From positions 1-35,082 of the forward strand of contig JASLHF010000004.1 in assembly GCA_030152275.1 (NCBI GenBank): a DNA stretch of 35,082 nt. The letters run 5' to 3'. The translations under genes and the position numbers were made by a program. Position 1 is the first letter of the stretch; each line of letters starts with the position of its first letter. Origin of the DNA: Acinetobacter sp. GTDB lineage: Bacteria > Pseudomonadota > Gammaproteobacteria > Pseudomonadales > Moraxellaceae. Below, one piece after another: positions 14,219 through 23,329 of the stretch. A model generated the notes under the pieces. The model had not been told where the DNA came from. It saw only the letters and a list, made by a program, of their open reading frames with translations, and made no database searches.

Positions 14219-16354
14219 TTATTCAGGCTGCAGCAGCTTGACAGCATCACGGCTGCTGAGCGGTTTATAAAAGTAAAACCCTTGGCCTTTACTGCATTTG
14301 CAGCGCTTTAAAATCTCTAACTGTTCAGCATTTTCAATGCCTTCTACCAGCACGTCCAAGGCAATGCTGTTGCCGAGCTGGCTGATGGCGTTGACAATTG
14401 CAAAGGCGGATGGGTCTTGCGTCACATGCTCAACAAAGCTTTTATCGATTTTCAAGCAGTCAATTGGGTAGTCTAGTAACCGGGTTAAAGACGAATGGCC
14501 GGTGCCGAAATCATCCAGTGAAATTTTAATTCCATTAAATTTTAGGATGTTAACAGCTCTTGTGACATAGTTGGCGCCCCGTTCTGACAGGCTCTGTTCG
14601 GTAATTTCCACTTCCAGCGCATCATGCGCAATCCCGTATATATCCATGCGCCGCAGCAGTTTTTCCGCATAGTCATCACGCAGAAATTCAACAGGCGCGG
14701 CATTGATGGAAATCGGCAGCAGCTTCAAGCCGCTGGCTTGCCAGTGCTGGATATCGGCAAAAATTTTATTCTGCATCATTTCACTGATGCCTGATGCCAG
14801 CTCATAATCATGAAAGGCGGCGTAAATATTAGACGGCAGATGCAGATTGCCGCGTAAGTCATACCAGCGCAGCAGCGCCTCAAAGCCGATCACTTGGCCG
14901 CTGTCCAGCATTACTTTGGGCTGATAGAATGGCACAATACTGTCCGATTTTAAGATGCTGCGCGCCAGCGTCAGCTGCTGTGTGGTTTGCTCCAGTACTT
15001 CAAACATGGTCTGATTAAACATGCGGATACCGCCGCGCCCGCTGGATTTTAAATCATTCAGCGCAATATCAGCACATTTCAGCAAATTTGATGAAGTTTG
15101 CGCATCACGCGGGAAAACTGCGCAGCCAATGCTCATGCCGCTGTTCATCGACTGTCCAGCATAGGTAATGGGCAGCGCCATCTGCAACGCGGCCTGTTCT
15201 GCAATCCGCAGCAGCTGCGCTTCATCCTGCAAATTTGGCACCAAAATTGCAAATTCATCGCCGCCCAGCCGGGCAACAGTCACGGGCGCTTCAAAACAGC
15301 GCTGATAGCGCAGGCCAAGCGTATGCAGCAAATGGTCGCCGGCAACATGGCCCAGAGTGTCATTGACGTGCTTGAAATAGTCCAAATCAATGAGTAACAG
15401 CCCAGCCAGCTGGCGCTGTTCAACAGCTTCCTGCAGGCGCTGTCTGAACAGTTTATTGAAGGCGCGCCGGTTCAGCAGACCTGTCAAGTCATCTTGTTCA
15501 ATGACTTGCTGAAGCTTGCTTTCAGCCATGATTTGCTGCGTGGTATTGCGTGAAACGCACAGAATATTTTGTGTGACACCGGATTCATCCATGATAGGCG
15601 TCAGAATATTGTCCCAGTACTGCGTTGCTTCACCGGGCAGTTCGCTTTTTCCGGGGAAGCGGGCATTGTGCCCTTGTGAGGCTTGTATTAGCGCAAATTT
15701 TCCAGCTTCTTCGGCGTCCTTCGGCAGCAGATCCAGCCAGCGCATCCCAAACTGCTTCTCATTGGGCGCAACACCCAGCGCAATGCAGCCGGAACGGTTC
15801 ATATAAATGACTTTACCGTCGGTAGAGAGCATTTTGATACAGTCAAGACTGGCGTCCAGCATACTGCTTTGATTTAAAATCCGCTGGTCCAGCAGCTGGC
15901 GCTGTTCATAATGCTCATGTGTGTCAATAAAGCTCACCATCCATTCAAATGCCGTCTGTGCCGGACTGCTGAAATCGGCTTGCAGCGCGCACATGCGGTA
16001 GCCCAGCTGCGCATGCCTGAAACGGCAGTGGACACGGAAGCTTTGATGGCTGGACAGCGCGCTTTCCCACAAGATGGCGGCTTTTCCCCAATCATCTGGA
16101 TGCACAAAATCCAGCCACTTTGCTATTGGAGGCTGTATTGGATCAATCCCCAGATAATCTGCCATAGCTGTGTTGATGCAGGGGTCACCATTCAGCGGCT
16201 GCAGCCAAATGGGCAACGGGATGTGGCTGATCAGAGGGCAAAGTTCAGGACTGTCCGCAGTCAAGGAAAAAACAGAGCGCGGCTGAAATCGAAGCGGCAT
16301 TTCAGCTTCGGGCTGGGCATGGGAATGCCGCTGGCGTTTATCATGCGATTTCAT
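14219..16354 (-). CDS. PAS-GGDEF-EAL cyclic-di-GMP protein
   Basis: A 711-residue cytoplasmic protein with no membrane segment. It has two PAS-type sensory domains (about 30-145 and 155-275), the second ending in VTQNILCVSRNTTQQ. GGDEF follows (about 285-440, motif RLGGDEF near 363-369), then EAL (about 455-705). Both enzymatic domains look intact. The cyclase part has DDLTGLLNRRAF and LDYFKHVNDTLGHVAGD. The phosphodiesterase part has FEALLRW, EVEITEQ, LDDFGTGHSSLTRL, KIDKSFV and EGIE. There is no RxxD inhibitory site five residues before GGDEF. The start is uncertain: a GTG at 16363 is also possible, and neither has a good ribosome site. DUF523 follows in the same direction. Confidence 0.92.
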   Translation of the reverse strand: MKSHDKRQRHSHAQPEAEMPLRFQPRSVFSLTADSPELCPLISHIPLPIWLQPLNGDPCINTAMADYLGIDPIQPPIAKWLDFVHPDDWGKAAILWESALSSHQSFRVHCRFRHAQLGYRMCALQADFSSPAQTAFEWMVSFIDTHEHYEQRQLLDQRILNQSSMLDASLDCIKMLSTDGKVIYMNRSGCIALGVAPNEKQFGMRWLDLLPKDAEEAGKFALIQASQGHNARFPGKSELPGEATQYWDNILTPIMDESGVTQNILCVSRNTTQQIMAESKLQQVIEQDDLTGLLNRRAFNKLFRQRLQEAVEQRQLAGLLLIDLDYFKHVNDTLGHVAGDHLLHTLGLRYQRCFEAPVTVARLGGDEFAILVPNLQDEAQLLRIAEQAALQMALPITYAGQSMNSGMSIGCAVFPRDAQTSSNLLKCADIALNDLKSSGRGGIRMFNQTMFEVLEQTTQQLTLARSILKSDSIVPFYQPKVMLDSGQVIGFEALLRWYDLRGNLHLPSNIYAAFHDYELASGISEMMQNKIFADIQHWQASGLKLLPISINAAPVEFLRDDYAEKLLRRMDIYGIAHDALEVEITEQSLSERGANYVTRAVNILKFNGIKISLDDFGTGHSSLTRLLDYPIDCLKIDKSFVEHVTQDPSAFAIVNAISQLGNSIALDVLVEGIENAEQLEILKRCKCSKGQGFYFYKPLSSRDAVKLLQPE

Positions 16355-16602
16355 GGCGCTCACATATTTAGAGGTTAGATATACAATACGAGATTACTGT
16401 GATTTGCAGTGTAATTAAATGACTATTAGACTCATTTCTTAGATTTTAAATCTTAGTTCAGCCAGATGAATCCGCAATGACATCAGGGTTGGTTAGCGCT
16501 TTATTTTTAAGCGAGCAGAATTGGCTGCAATAATGCTCATTTCCCGAAATGCTGATGCTAGAATAGGATTAGATTTAATTTTGCCGCGAAAGTAAGAATA
16601 AG

Positions 16603-17874
16603 ATGTCAGACAGCCATATTCCGCTCCCCGAACGGCTCCGTCCGCGCGACCTGTCGCAAATTATTGGACAAGAGCATCTGCTGGGTGACGCCGCGCCGCT
16701 GCGCCAAATGATTGATCAGGGCCATTTGCCTTCCATTATTTTTTGGGGGCCGCCGGGCGTAGGTAAAACCACGATTGCATTGCTGCTGGCGCAGGCGGTA
16801 GACCGGCCTTTTGTCAGCCTCTCTGCGCTGAATACTGGCGTCAAAGAGCTGCGCGAAGTGATTGCAGAAGGCGGTGATTTGTTGACGCCTGTGGTTTTTA
16901 TTGATGAAATTCACCGCTTCAATAAATCGCAGCAGGACGCGCTTCTGAATGCGGTGGAAAAAGGCAAGATCACGCTGATTGGTGCGACCACTGAAAACCC
17001 TTCATTTGAAGTCAACAGCGCGCTTCTGTCACGCTGTCAAGTCTATACACTAAATGCATTGGATGCGGACGCGATTCAAACTTTGCTTCTGCAGGCTTTG
17101 GCACAGGATGAATTCCTTAAAGCGCGCTATATTCAAATTGAAGAATTTGAAGCTTTGATACAATTTGCTGCGGGTGATGCACGCAAGGCATTGAACTTGC
17201 TAGACTTAATTGCCAGTACTTTTGAAGCCGATCAGGAAAATATTATTACCAATGCGGTGGTGGTTAAAGTTGCACAGCAGAATATTGCCCGTTACGATAA
17301 ATCTGGCGAACAGCATTATGATCTAGTGTCCGCTTTTATTAAATCAATTCGAGGCAGTGACCCGGATGCTGCGCTGTACTGGATGGCGCGGATGCTCAAG
17401 GGCGGTGAAGACCCGCTGTTTATTGCCCGGCGCATGCTGATTGCTGCTTCAGAAGATATCGGCAATTCTAACCCTAATGCATTGCTGCTGGCGGGTGAAT
17501 GCTTTCGCGCCGTACAGGTGATTGGAATGCCTGAGTCACGGATTATATTGGGGCAGTGCGCCGTATATCTGGCTACCAGCGCCAAGAGCAACAGTACTTA
17601 TATGGCGATCAATAAAGCCATGAGTCTGGCGGAAAAAACCGCTAATTTGCCGGTGCCGCTGCATTTGCGCAATGCGCCTACGAAGCTGATGAAAGAGCAG
17701 GGCTATGGCGCTGATTATCTGTATCCGCATAACTATCCTGAACATTTTGTACTGCAGGACTATCTGCCGCCGGAACTCAAAGGCACAAAATTATATGAAT
17801 CGGCACGCAATAAGCGCGAAGTTGAAGGTGAACGCCTGCAGCAGCGGCGCTGGATGCAGGAACAGCAGCAATAA
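16603..17874 (+). CDS. rarA: Replication-associated recombination protein A (RarA/MgsA)
   Basis: An AAA+ ATPase of the clamp-loader clade that acts at stalled replication forks, related to eukaryotic WRNIP1. The 423-residue protein shows Walker A GPPGVGKTT (49-57), Walker B VVFIDEIHRFNKSQQDALL, sensor 1 GATTENPSF, an arginine-containing ALLSRCQVY and sensor 2 AGDARKALNLLD. The C-terminal tetramerisation domain contains DPDAALYWMARMLKGGEDP and NYPEHFVLQDYLP. It is a single gene facing purC. A hairpin just after its stop has a T-run only on the opposite strand. Confidence 0.96.
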   Translation: MSDSHIPLPERLRPRDLSQIIGQEHLLGDAAPLRQMIDQGHLPSIIFWGPPGVGKTTIALLLAQAVDRPFVSLSALNTGVKELREVIAEGGDLLTPVVFIDEIHRFNKSQQDALLNAVEKGKITLIGATTENPSFEVNSALLSRCQVYTLNALDADAIQTLLLQALAQDEFLKARYIQIEEFEALIQFAAGDARKALNLLDLIASTFEADQENIITNAVVVKVAQQNIARYDKSGEQHYDLVSAFIKSIRGSDPDAALYWMARMLKGGEDPLFIARRMLIAASEDIGNSNPNALLLAGECFRAVQVIGMPESRIILGQCAVYLATSAKSNSTYMAINKAMSLAEKTANLPVPLHLRNAPTKLMKEQGYGADYLYPHNYPEHFVLQDYLPPELKGTKLYESARNKREVEGERLQQRRWMQEQQQ

Positions 17875-17900
17875 AAAAAGCCCAGCTTAGAGTGCTGGGC
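17873..17900 (-). terminator. Minus-strand terminator at the 3' end of rarA
   Basis: GCCCAGC (17880-17886) pairs with GCTGGGC (17894-17900). Seven Ts follow on the minus strand only, overlapping the rarA stop codon. Its orientation would stop minus-strand read-through from purC into rarA. On the plus strand it is only a hairpin. Confidence 0.65.
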
Positions 17901-18108
17901 GAAAATAGGATGTTCATTGGGAGAGACATCCTAGAGGGTTTTTTAAATAGATTTGCAATTTGGTTGGCGAGACATCAGCAGTAAAGCTGCTCATGCCGCC
18001 TGGTCTGCAAAACATTTTATGTGATAAATCAAATGTTGTGAAAACGATAGTTCATATTTAAATGATCTGTTTTTTAGATTATCAGGCCAGCAGTTGCAGA
18101 ACTGCCAG

Positions 18109-18147
18109 AAATAAAAAAACTGGGCACATAGCCCAGTTTTTTTATTT
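18109..18147. terminator. Bidirectional terminator after purC
   Basis: A 17-bp stem (18109-18125 with 18131-18147, core ACTGGGC/GCCCAGT) and a five-base loop have T7 in each direction. It lies 22 bases after the purC stop and faces the end of rarA. Confidence 0.92.
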
Positions 18148-18168
18148 AGCGATCTAATTGAGGACCAA

Positions 18169-18888
18169 TTAGATATCTGAAAGATCGATGCCGATACGGG
18201 CAGCAACTTCTTCATACGCTTCAACCACACCGCCTAAACCTTGACGGAAGCGGTCTTTGTCGAGTTTTTTCTTAGTGTCTTTATCCCATAGACGGCAGCC
18301 GTCTGGAGAGAATTCATCACCCAGCACAATACGGTCATGGAATACGCCGAATTCAAGTTTAAAGTCGACCAACAGCATGTTGCCGGCATCGAACAGTTCT
18401 TTCAGCACGCCATTAACTTTATAAGTCAAATCTTTCATTTGAGCCAGCTGCTCTGCAGTCGCCCAGCCCAAAGAAATCGCTTGAGATTCGTTCACCATAG
18501 GGTCGCCCAGCGCGTCGTCTTTAAAGAACAGTTCAAAAGTTGGCGGCACCAGCTCTTTGCCTTCTTCAACGCCTAAGCGGCGGCACAATGAACCTGCAGC
18601 ATAGTTACGCACTACACATTCAACAGGGATCATTTTTAATTTTTTCACTAGCACTTCAGTCGGAGAAAGAAGTTTTTCGAAGTGAGTTTCAATACCGGCA
18701 GCTGCCAGCTTTTCCATGATAAAGGCGTTAAAACGGTTGTTCACCTTACCTTTACGATCCAGCTGTTCGATTTTCTCGCCGTTAAATGCAGAAGCATCGT
18801 CACGGAAGACTAGGATGAGGTGATCTGCACTGTCTGTTTCATAAACAGATTTCGCTTTACCAGTATAGAGCAAGGTTTGTTTTAACAT
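18169..18888 (-). CDS. purC: SAICAR synthetase (purine biosynthesis)
   Basis: Joins aspartate to CAIR using ATP to give SAICAR, the seventh step of de novo purine synthesis counting from PRPP. The 239-residue protein begins MLKQTLLYTGKAKSVYETD (ATP-binding GKAKSVY). It contains LVFRDDASAFNGEK, IPVECVVRNYAAGSL and LLVDFKLEFG, and ends with DEFSPDGCRLWD. These are complete PurC signatures. It follows bamC by 37 bases on the minus strand, and dapA-bamC-purC is a conserved arrangement in gammaproteobacteria. AAAGG precedes the ATG at about eight bases. Confidence 0.97.
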   Translation of the reverse strand: MLKQTLLYTGKAKSVYETDSADHLILVFRDDASAFNGEKIEQLDRKGKVNNRFNAFIMEKLAAAGIETHFEKLLSPTEVLVKKLKMIPVECVVRNYAAGSLCRRLGVEEGKELVPPTFELFFKDDALGDPMVNESQAISLGWATAEQLAQMKDLTYKVNGVLKELFDAGNMLLVDFKLEFGVFHDRIVLGDEFSPDGCRLWDKDTKKKLDKDRFRQGLGGVVEAYEEVAARIGIDLSDI

Positions 18889-18925
18889 GGAGGGAACCTT
18901 TTTCGAAAAAAATGCCTAGAAATGT

Positions 18926-19534
18926 CTAGGCTGGCCAATTTTGGTAAATTTGAGCTAACAGGTCTGCAGCTTTTTCTTTGTCTGCAAACGTGTTATCGGC
19001 ATTGAACACAGCTAGAGTGTTGCTGGACCCAGAGGTTAATAGCCTTAAGATGTAGGTTTGCTGATCGACTTTTACAGTCACTTCGTAACGGTTTTTACTC
19101 TGACCAACGACGGTATGGTTAAGACTGCTGAGTGTAGCAAGTGTGTATTGCCAAATTGTAGCAGAATTTCCATCGATTTTGAGCAAAGGATTTTGATTTC
19201 CGTCCGTTACGGCCTGTGGGCGGCCTACAGAATCATCAGCGGCCGTGCTGCTGACGCCGGTATTAGTGTTTTGGGCAGCATCAGGGCGAGGCAAAGCGAA
19301 ACGGTTGCCTTTTTTGTTTTGCAGATTAGGCGCGTGCTCAATTGCAAGCTGGTCAACCGTTGGAGCAGGATACAATGGCGTTGCAGGACGCGCCACTGAA
19401 CCTTCAGGATATTTCAGCGGACTTAAGTCGGTGGTTTTTTTGTAGTCCAACGTGCCGTTTTTAACGGCCAGCGAACTGCAGCCGGCTAAACTGAAAATTG
19501 AAAGCGCCAGGGTAAGTCCTAAACGTAATTGCAT
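18926..19534 (-). CDS. bamC: BamC-like outer-membrane assembly lipoprotein
   Basis: A 202-residue lipoprotein precursor. The signal sequence ends in lipobox LAGC with Cys19 as the lipidated residue, and Ser-Ser follows, which favours outer-membrane sorting. The N-terminal unstructured part includes LDYKKTTDLSPLKYPEGSV, close to the BamC region that wraps around BamD. One helix-grip-type domain follows (about 110-200). E. coli BamC is longer (344 aa, with two such domains), so this is a short form, as in other Moraxellaceae. Position between dapA and purC supports the identity. It is part of the BAM complex that folds outer-membrane beta-barrels. Confidence 0.85.
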   Translation of the reverse strand: MQLRLGLTLALSIFSLAGCSSLAVKNGTLDYKKTTDLSPLKYPEGSVARPATPLYPAPTVDQLAIEHAPNLQNKKGNRFALPRPDAAQNTNTGVSSTAADDSVGRPQAVTDGNQNPLLKIDGNSATIWQYTLATLSSLNHTVVGQSKNRYEVTVKVDQQTYILRLLTSGSSNTLAVFNADNTFADKEKAADLLAQIYQNWPA

Positions 19535-19548
19535 AATGTTTTCGCTCT

Positions 19549-20448
19549 TTATTTGTTGACGCCCGCTTCAGCAAGTGCTGCATGCAGCGGCGCGCGGTAT
19601 TGTTCTGCCAGCGGGGTTAAAGGCAAGCGGATGCCTGTGCCAATTAAGCCCATATCATGAAGCGCCCATTTCACAGGAATTGGGTTAGATTCACAAAATA
19701 AAATATTGTGTAAATTTGCAACTTGCGCATTTGCGCGCTCTGCGCCAGCTGCATCGCCTGCAATTGCTGTGGCGCAGACTTCACTCATCGCTTTTGGCGC
19801 AACGTTTGCAGTCACTGAAATATTGCCTTTAGCGCCCAATGCCATCAGTTGATAAGCTGTTGCGTCATCGCCGGAATAGACAGTCATGTCTTTGCCTTGG
19901 AGGCCTTCAATCAGTGCTTTACCGCGCGGCACGTCACCAGTTGCATCTTTAATGCCGATAATTTGCGGAATATCAGCAAGACGGATCACAGTGTCATTAT
20001 GCATATCAACACCGGTACGGCCCGGAACATTATACAAAATTTGAGGAATATCAACTGCTTCGGCAATGGCTTTATAATGCTGATATAAACCTTCTTGAGT
20101 AGGTTTATTGTAATACGGCGTTACCAGCAGCGCAGCGTCTGCGCCCAGCTCTTTGGCTTCTTTGGTCAGCTCAATCGCTTCGTGCGTAGAGTTGGCGCCA
20201 GTGCCAGCAATAATAGGAATGCGCTTGTTGGCGACACGGATGATTTCTTTGATCACTTGAGCGTGTTCAACCATGCTGAGGGTAGAGGCTTCGCCAGTTG
20301 TACCCACTGCAACAATACTGTTGGTGCCTTGTTCGATATGCCATTCAACCAGCTTCTCTAGACCCTTCCAATCTACGCTGCCATCTTCAAACATTGGGGT
20401 GACGATTGCGACAATTGAGCCTTGAATGGTCTGTGCTTGCTGAGTCAT
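19549..20448 (-). CDS. dapA: 4-hydroxy-tetrahydrodipicolinate synthase
   Basis: Condenses pyruvate with aspartate semialdehyde, the first committed step to lysine and diaminopimelate. The 299-residue TIM-barrel protein has the Schiff-base Lys167 in GIKDATGD, Tyr139 in ILYNVPGRTG, GTTGEAST (49-56) and TPYYNKPTQEG. ATG at 20448 gives the normal family length. The frame extends upstream to 20535 but that part is not DapA-like. The nearest ribosome site, AGGA, is about 11 bases from the ATG, a long spacer. It heads dapA-bamC-purC. Lysine/DAP supply also feeds peptidoglycan. Confidence 0.96.
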   Translation of the reverse strand: MTQQAQTIQGSIVAIVTPMFEDGSVDWKGLEKLVEWHIEQGTNSIVAVGTTGEASTLSMVEHAQVIKEIIRVANKRIPIIAGTGANSTHEAIELTKEAKELGADAALLVTPYYNKPTQEGLYQHYKAIAEAVDIPQILYNVPGRTGVDMHNDTVIRLADIPQIIGIKDATGDVPRGKALIEGLQGKDMTVYSGDDATAYQLMALGAKGNISVTANVAPKAMSEVCATAIAGDAAGAERANAQVANLHNILFCESNPIPVKWALHDMGLIGTGIRLPLTPLAEQYRAPLHAALAEAGVNK

Positions 20449-21014
20449 TTTAAAAAAAATCCTATTTGTCCATCCGAAGTGAAGTAGGAAACATAAATGT
20501 GGATGGGTTCGTATTTTGATTTGTAGCGAAATCAATGCGTTTTTGCACGATTGAATAATGCTTATGCAAATTATGACTGATCATGCGCCTAAGAACAATA
20601 TGCTTTAGTCAAAGCCATAAAAATCTTTATACAAAAGGCATTTAAAACATTTCGTGTATGCCGGCAGTTTATTTTGAAGCGCAATTTGACGGGCTGTTCT
20701 TAATAAGGCGTGTTTTAAAAACCCAGTAAAAAATAGGTGATTAATTGTAATGAAAGCGTGGCGGTTTGGAAATTTAGCGCTAAATAACCGAAATACCGTG
20801 TATTTTACTCAAGTTTTAAGATGAAAAAACAATCACCATAGACCTTAAATCTATCTTTCTGCACCTTTTTCGTGATTAAAATGATCAATAAAAACTATAT
20901 TAATAATCTGTTTTAAATATTAACAAGCGCTTTAAAATTTGCCAGACAGCACAGTTTTTAACTTGATCTATAAGTGAGAAATACAAATAAAGCGATTTTG
21001 AGAATGTGTGACTT

Positions 21015-21054
21015 ATTGGTTTTAACACTTTATACAGCATGATTTAAAACCAAT
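21015..21054. promoter_or_regulatory. Inverted repeat upstream of the MFS transporter
   Basis: ATTGGTTTTAA (21015-21025) and TTAAAACCAAT (21044-21054) are perfect 11-base arms with an 18-base spacer, about 120-160 bases before the start codon. Placement fits an operator for a catabolite-responsive regulator. The T-poor flank makes a terminator unlikely. Confidence 0.4.
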
Positions 21055-21070
21055 ACTTTTCCAGTATTGC

Positions 21071-21098
21071 AGTTGAATCCTGAGTAAAAGGTTCAACT
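21071..21098. promoter_or_regulatory. Second inverted repeat upstream of the MFS transporter
   Basis: AGTTGAA (21071-21077) and TTCAACT (21092-21098) form 7-base arms with a 14-base spacer, about 80-105 bases before the ATG. It may be a second binding site of the same or another regulator. Confidence 0.3.
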
Positions 21099-21176
21099 TA
21101 TTGGTAGTTATTTCAATTAGGCTGCTCAGGGATGATGGCGTTCATATTTGAACACTGATTGAACAAGGATTTTCCA

Positions 21177-22376
21177 ATGGAAAAATCAGATAATAAACAC
21201 GCTATTGTCACGGTGGCGATCTGTTTCCTGATTGCGGTCATTGAAGGCTTAGACATTCAGGCTGCCGGTATCGCCGCAGCCGGCGTCCGCGAATACTTTG
21301 GCTTAGATAAATCGCAATTGGGCGTTTTCTTCAGTGCAGGGATTCTGGGCTTGTTGCCTGGCGCGCTGATTGGGGGGCGTTTTGCGGACCGGATTGGACG
21401 CAAAAAAGTGCTGATTTGGTCGACTGCAATATTTGCTGTTTTTACCCTGTGCACAGTCTGGGTTAACAGCTTTAACAGCCTGTTGGCGGTACGTTTTCTT
21501 GCCGGCGCTGGCTTAGGGGCGGCGATGCCTATTCTCATTACGCTTGCCTCGGAAGCGGTCAGCCCGCAAAACCGCGGCCGCGCTGTTGGCTTGATGTACT
21601 GCGGCATGCCGGTGGGCGCTGCTATTTTGTCGCTGATTGCAACCACAGAGTTTGGCGCCAACTGGAAAAACGTATTTTATTTGGGCGGCCTGCTGCCGAT
21701 TATTGTGATTCCGCTGATGATGTGGCTGCTGCCTGAATCGAAAGAATTCCTGAAAACCCAATCAGTTTCAGAGCAGGATACTGCGCCGCGCGCTACCTTT
21801 AAAGACCTGTTTAGTGCAGAAAACCGCGTGCGTACGCTGTGCATTTGGGTTAGCTATTTCTTTACCTTAATGGTCGTGTACATCATGCTCAGCTGGCTGC
21901 CGTCACTGTTTATGGAACTGGGCTTTTCACGCAAAGAAGGCAGTACAGCGCAATTTTACTTCATGGTCAGCGCAACCATTGGCACTATTGTGTTAGGCAT
22001 GCTGACTGACCGCTGGAAAAAAGCCTATGTCATTTTGCTGATGTACGGCGGTATTTTGGCTGGCTTATTTGCTTTGAACGGCGCTGGCTCCTTAACGCAA
22101 ATGTATATGGCTTCCGCTTTAGTTGGCGCTTTTGTTATCGGCTGTCAAGGTGTGCTGTATGCATTCGGCGGGATTGTCTATCCGACAGAAGTGCGCGGCA
22201 CAGGTGTAGGTGTTGGCTCTGCAGTCGGCCGTATCGGCGCGATGCTTGGACCTGCTATTGCCGGCCAGCTGCTGGCAGCCGGATTTGGCGCAGCCGGTGT
22301 AATTTCTGCTGCCATCCCGTGCATTATTATTTCCGCTATTTTTATGCTGCTGCTGGTGCGCCGCATTGCGCCCTAA
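21177..22376 (+). CDS. MFS transporter, aromatic acid:H+ symporter family (MhpT-like)
   Basis: A 399-residue inner-membrane protein with twelve predicted helices. It closely follows MhpT, the 3-(3-hydroxyphenyl)propionate transporter: VIEGLDIQAAGIAAAGVREYFGLDK, SAGILGLLPGALIGGRFADRIGRKK (loop 2-3 MFS motif), LMYCGMPVGAA and ESKEFL. The Asp in the first helix (GLD) is a hallmark of the AAHS family. The substrate is probably an aromatic carboxylate, but no degradation genes are adjacent, so it is an orphan transporter. ATG at 21177 is used because AAGGA lies seven bases upstream. An in-frame TTG at 21159 has none. Regulation may act through the inverted repeats upstream. Confidence 0.88.
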   Translation: MEKSDNKHAIVTVAICFLIAVIEGLDIQAAGIAAAGVREYFGLDKSQLGVFFSAGILGLLPGALIGGRFADRIGRKKVLIWSTAIFAVFTLCTVWVNSFNSLLAVRFLAGAGLGAAMPILITLASEAVSPQNRGRAVGLMYCGMPVGAAILSLIATTEFGANWKNVFYLGGLLPIIVIPLMMWLLPESKEFLKTQSVSEQDTAPRATFKDLFSAENRVRTLCIWVSYFFTLMVVYIMLSWLPSLFMELGFSRKEGSTAQFYFMVSATIGTIVLGMLTDRWKKAYVILLMYGGILAGLFALNGAGSLTQMYMASALVGAFVIGCQGVLYAFGGIVYPTEVRGTGVGVGSAVGRIGAMLGPAIAGQLLAAGFGAAGVISAAIPCIIISAIFMLLLVRRIAP

Positions 22377-22442
22377 GCCAGCATTGCAGTGAATGTATGC
22401 ATAGAGTGAAGACTTTATGCCTATATTCTTCAGCTGTTGCTC

Positions 22443-22465
22443 AAGCCCGCTTTTGCGGGCTTTTT
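22443..22465 (+). terminator. Terminator after the MFS gene
   Basis: AAGCCCGC (22443-22450) and GCGGGCTT (22455-22462) form a stem with a TTTT loop, followed by a T-run. It lies 66 bases beyond the stop codon. Confidence 0.9.
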
Positions 22466-22614
22466 GCTGGCTTAATGGACTGAAAGTTTGCTATTTGCTG
22501 TTGGAATACAGTGCGCAAAGCCATTTCTTTTTAGGGGCCAGTGCTCAATACTGCGCTGATTTTCAGCTATGCTGAATGAACAGACTTTGATAAATAAAAA
22601 ATGGAAGCAGTGTT

Positions 22615-23253
22615 ATGCAGAACAATACCGCGCTGATTATTGTGGATGTGCAGAATGGATTTACCCCGGGCGGCAATTTGGCTGTTGCCAATGCGGATCA
22701 GATTATTCCGGCAATTAACCTGTTAGCGCAGCAGTTCAGTAATGTAGTTCTGACGCAGGACTGGCATCCGGCGCAGCATATTTCTTTTGCCCAAAATCAT
22801 CCCGGCAAACAGCCTTATGATACGGTGCAGCTGCCGTATGGTCCCCAAGTGCTGTGGCCGCGGCACTGCGTTCAGGGCACAGCCGATGCAGAGCTGCATC
22901 CCGCGCTGCAGGCGCCTCACGCGCAGTTGATTATCCGCAAAGGTTTTCATGCGGACATTGACAGCTATTCTGCATTTATGGAAGCCGATCATAAAACCTC
23001 GACCGGTTTGGCCGGCTATTTAAAGGCGCGGGGCATTGATACCGTATTTGTGGCCGGCATCGCGACAGACTTTTGTGTAGCGTGGACGGCAATTGACGCC
23101 TGCAAGCTGGGTTTTCAGTCATTTGTGGTGGCGGATGCCTGCAAGGGCATTGACCTGCAGGGCTCGCTGCAGCACGCTTGGCAGGAAATGCTGGCGCAGG
23201 GCGTTAAGCGCGTATATGTAAAAGATATTGTTAATGTACAGCATACGCTATAG
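22615..23253 (+). CDS. pncA: Nicotinamidase
   Basis: Hydrolyses nicotinamide to nicotinate for NAD salvage, and also activates pyrazinamide. The 212-residue cysteine hydrolase has the catalytic set Asp11 (IIVDVQNGF), Lys109 (IRKGF) and Cys154 (ATDFCVAWTA). The metal ligands are Asp49, His51 and His84 (QDWHP, WPRHC). It is complete. The product nicotinate is the substrate of PncB, encoded 10 kb downstream. A BASS transporter gene follows after 76 bases without a terminator, so the two may be co-transcribed. Confidence 0.96.
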   Translation: MQNNTALIIVDVQNGFTPGGNLAVANADQIIPAINLLAQQFSNVVLTQDWHPAQHISFAQNHPGKQPYDTVQLPYGPQVLWPRHCVQGTADAELHPALQAPHAQLIIRKGFHADIDSYSAFMEADHKTSTGLAGYLKARGIDTVFVAGIATDFCVAWTAIDACKLGFQSFVVADACKGIDLQGSLQHAWQEMLAQGVKRVYVKDIVNVQHTL

Positions 23254-23329
23254 CGTGTGATGCATCAGGCGCAATCGTATTATCGGCTGCTTGCCGGGGC
23301 TGCGCTGTATGAGGAACAGGTGAAACTGC

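Larger units (their letters stand above)
20449..21176. other. 728-base gene-free gap between dapA and an MFS gene
   Basis: AT-rich and without any frame of gene-like length on either strand. It must hold the promoters of divergent dapA and the MFS transporter gene. It contains a 12-base palindrome TTTAGCGCTAAA (20773-20784) and two inverted repeats near the transporter, listed separately. No recognisable RNA gene is seen. An undetected small RNA is possible. Confidence 0.6.
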
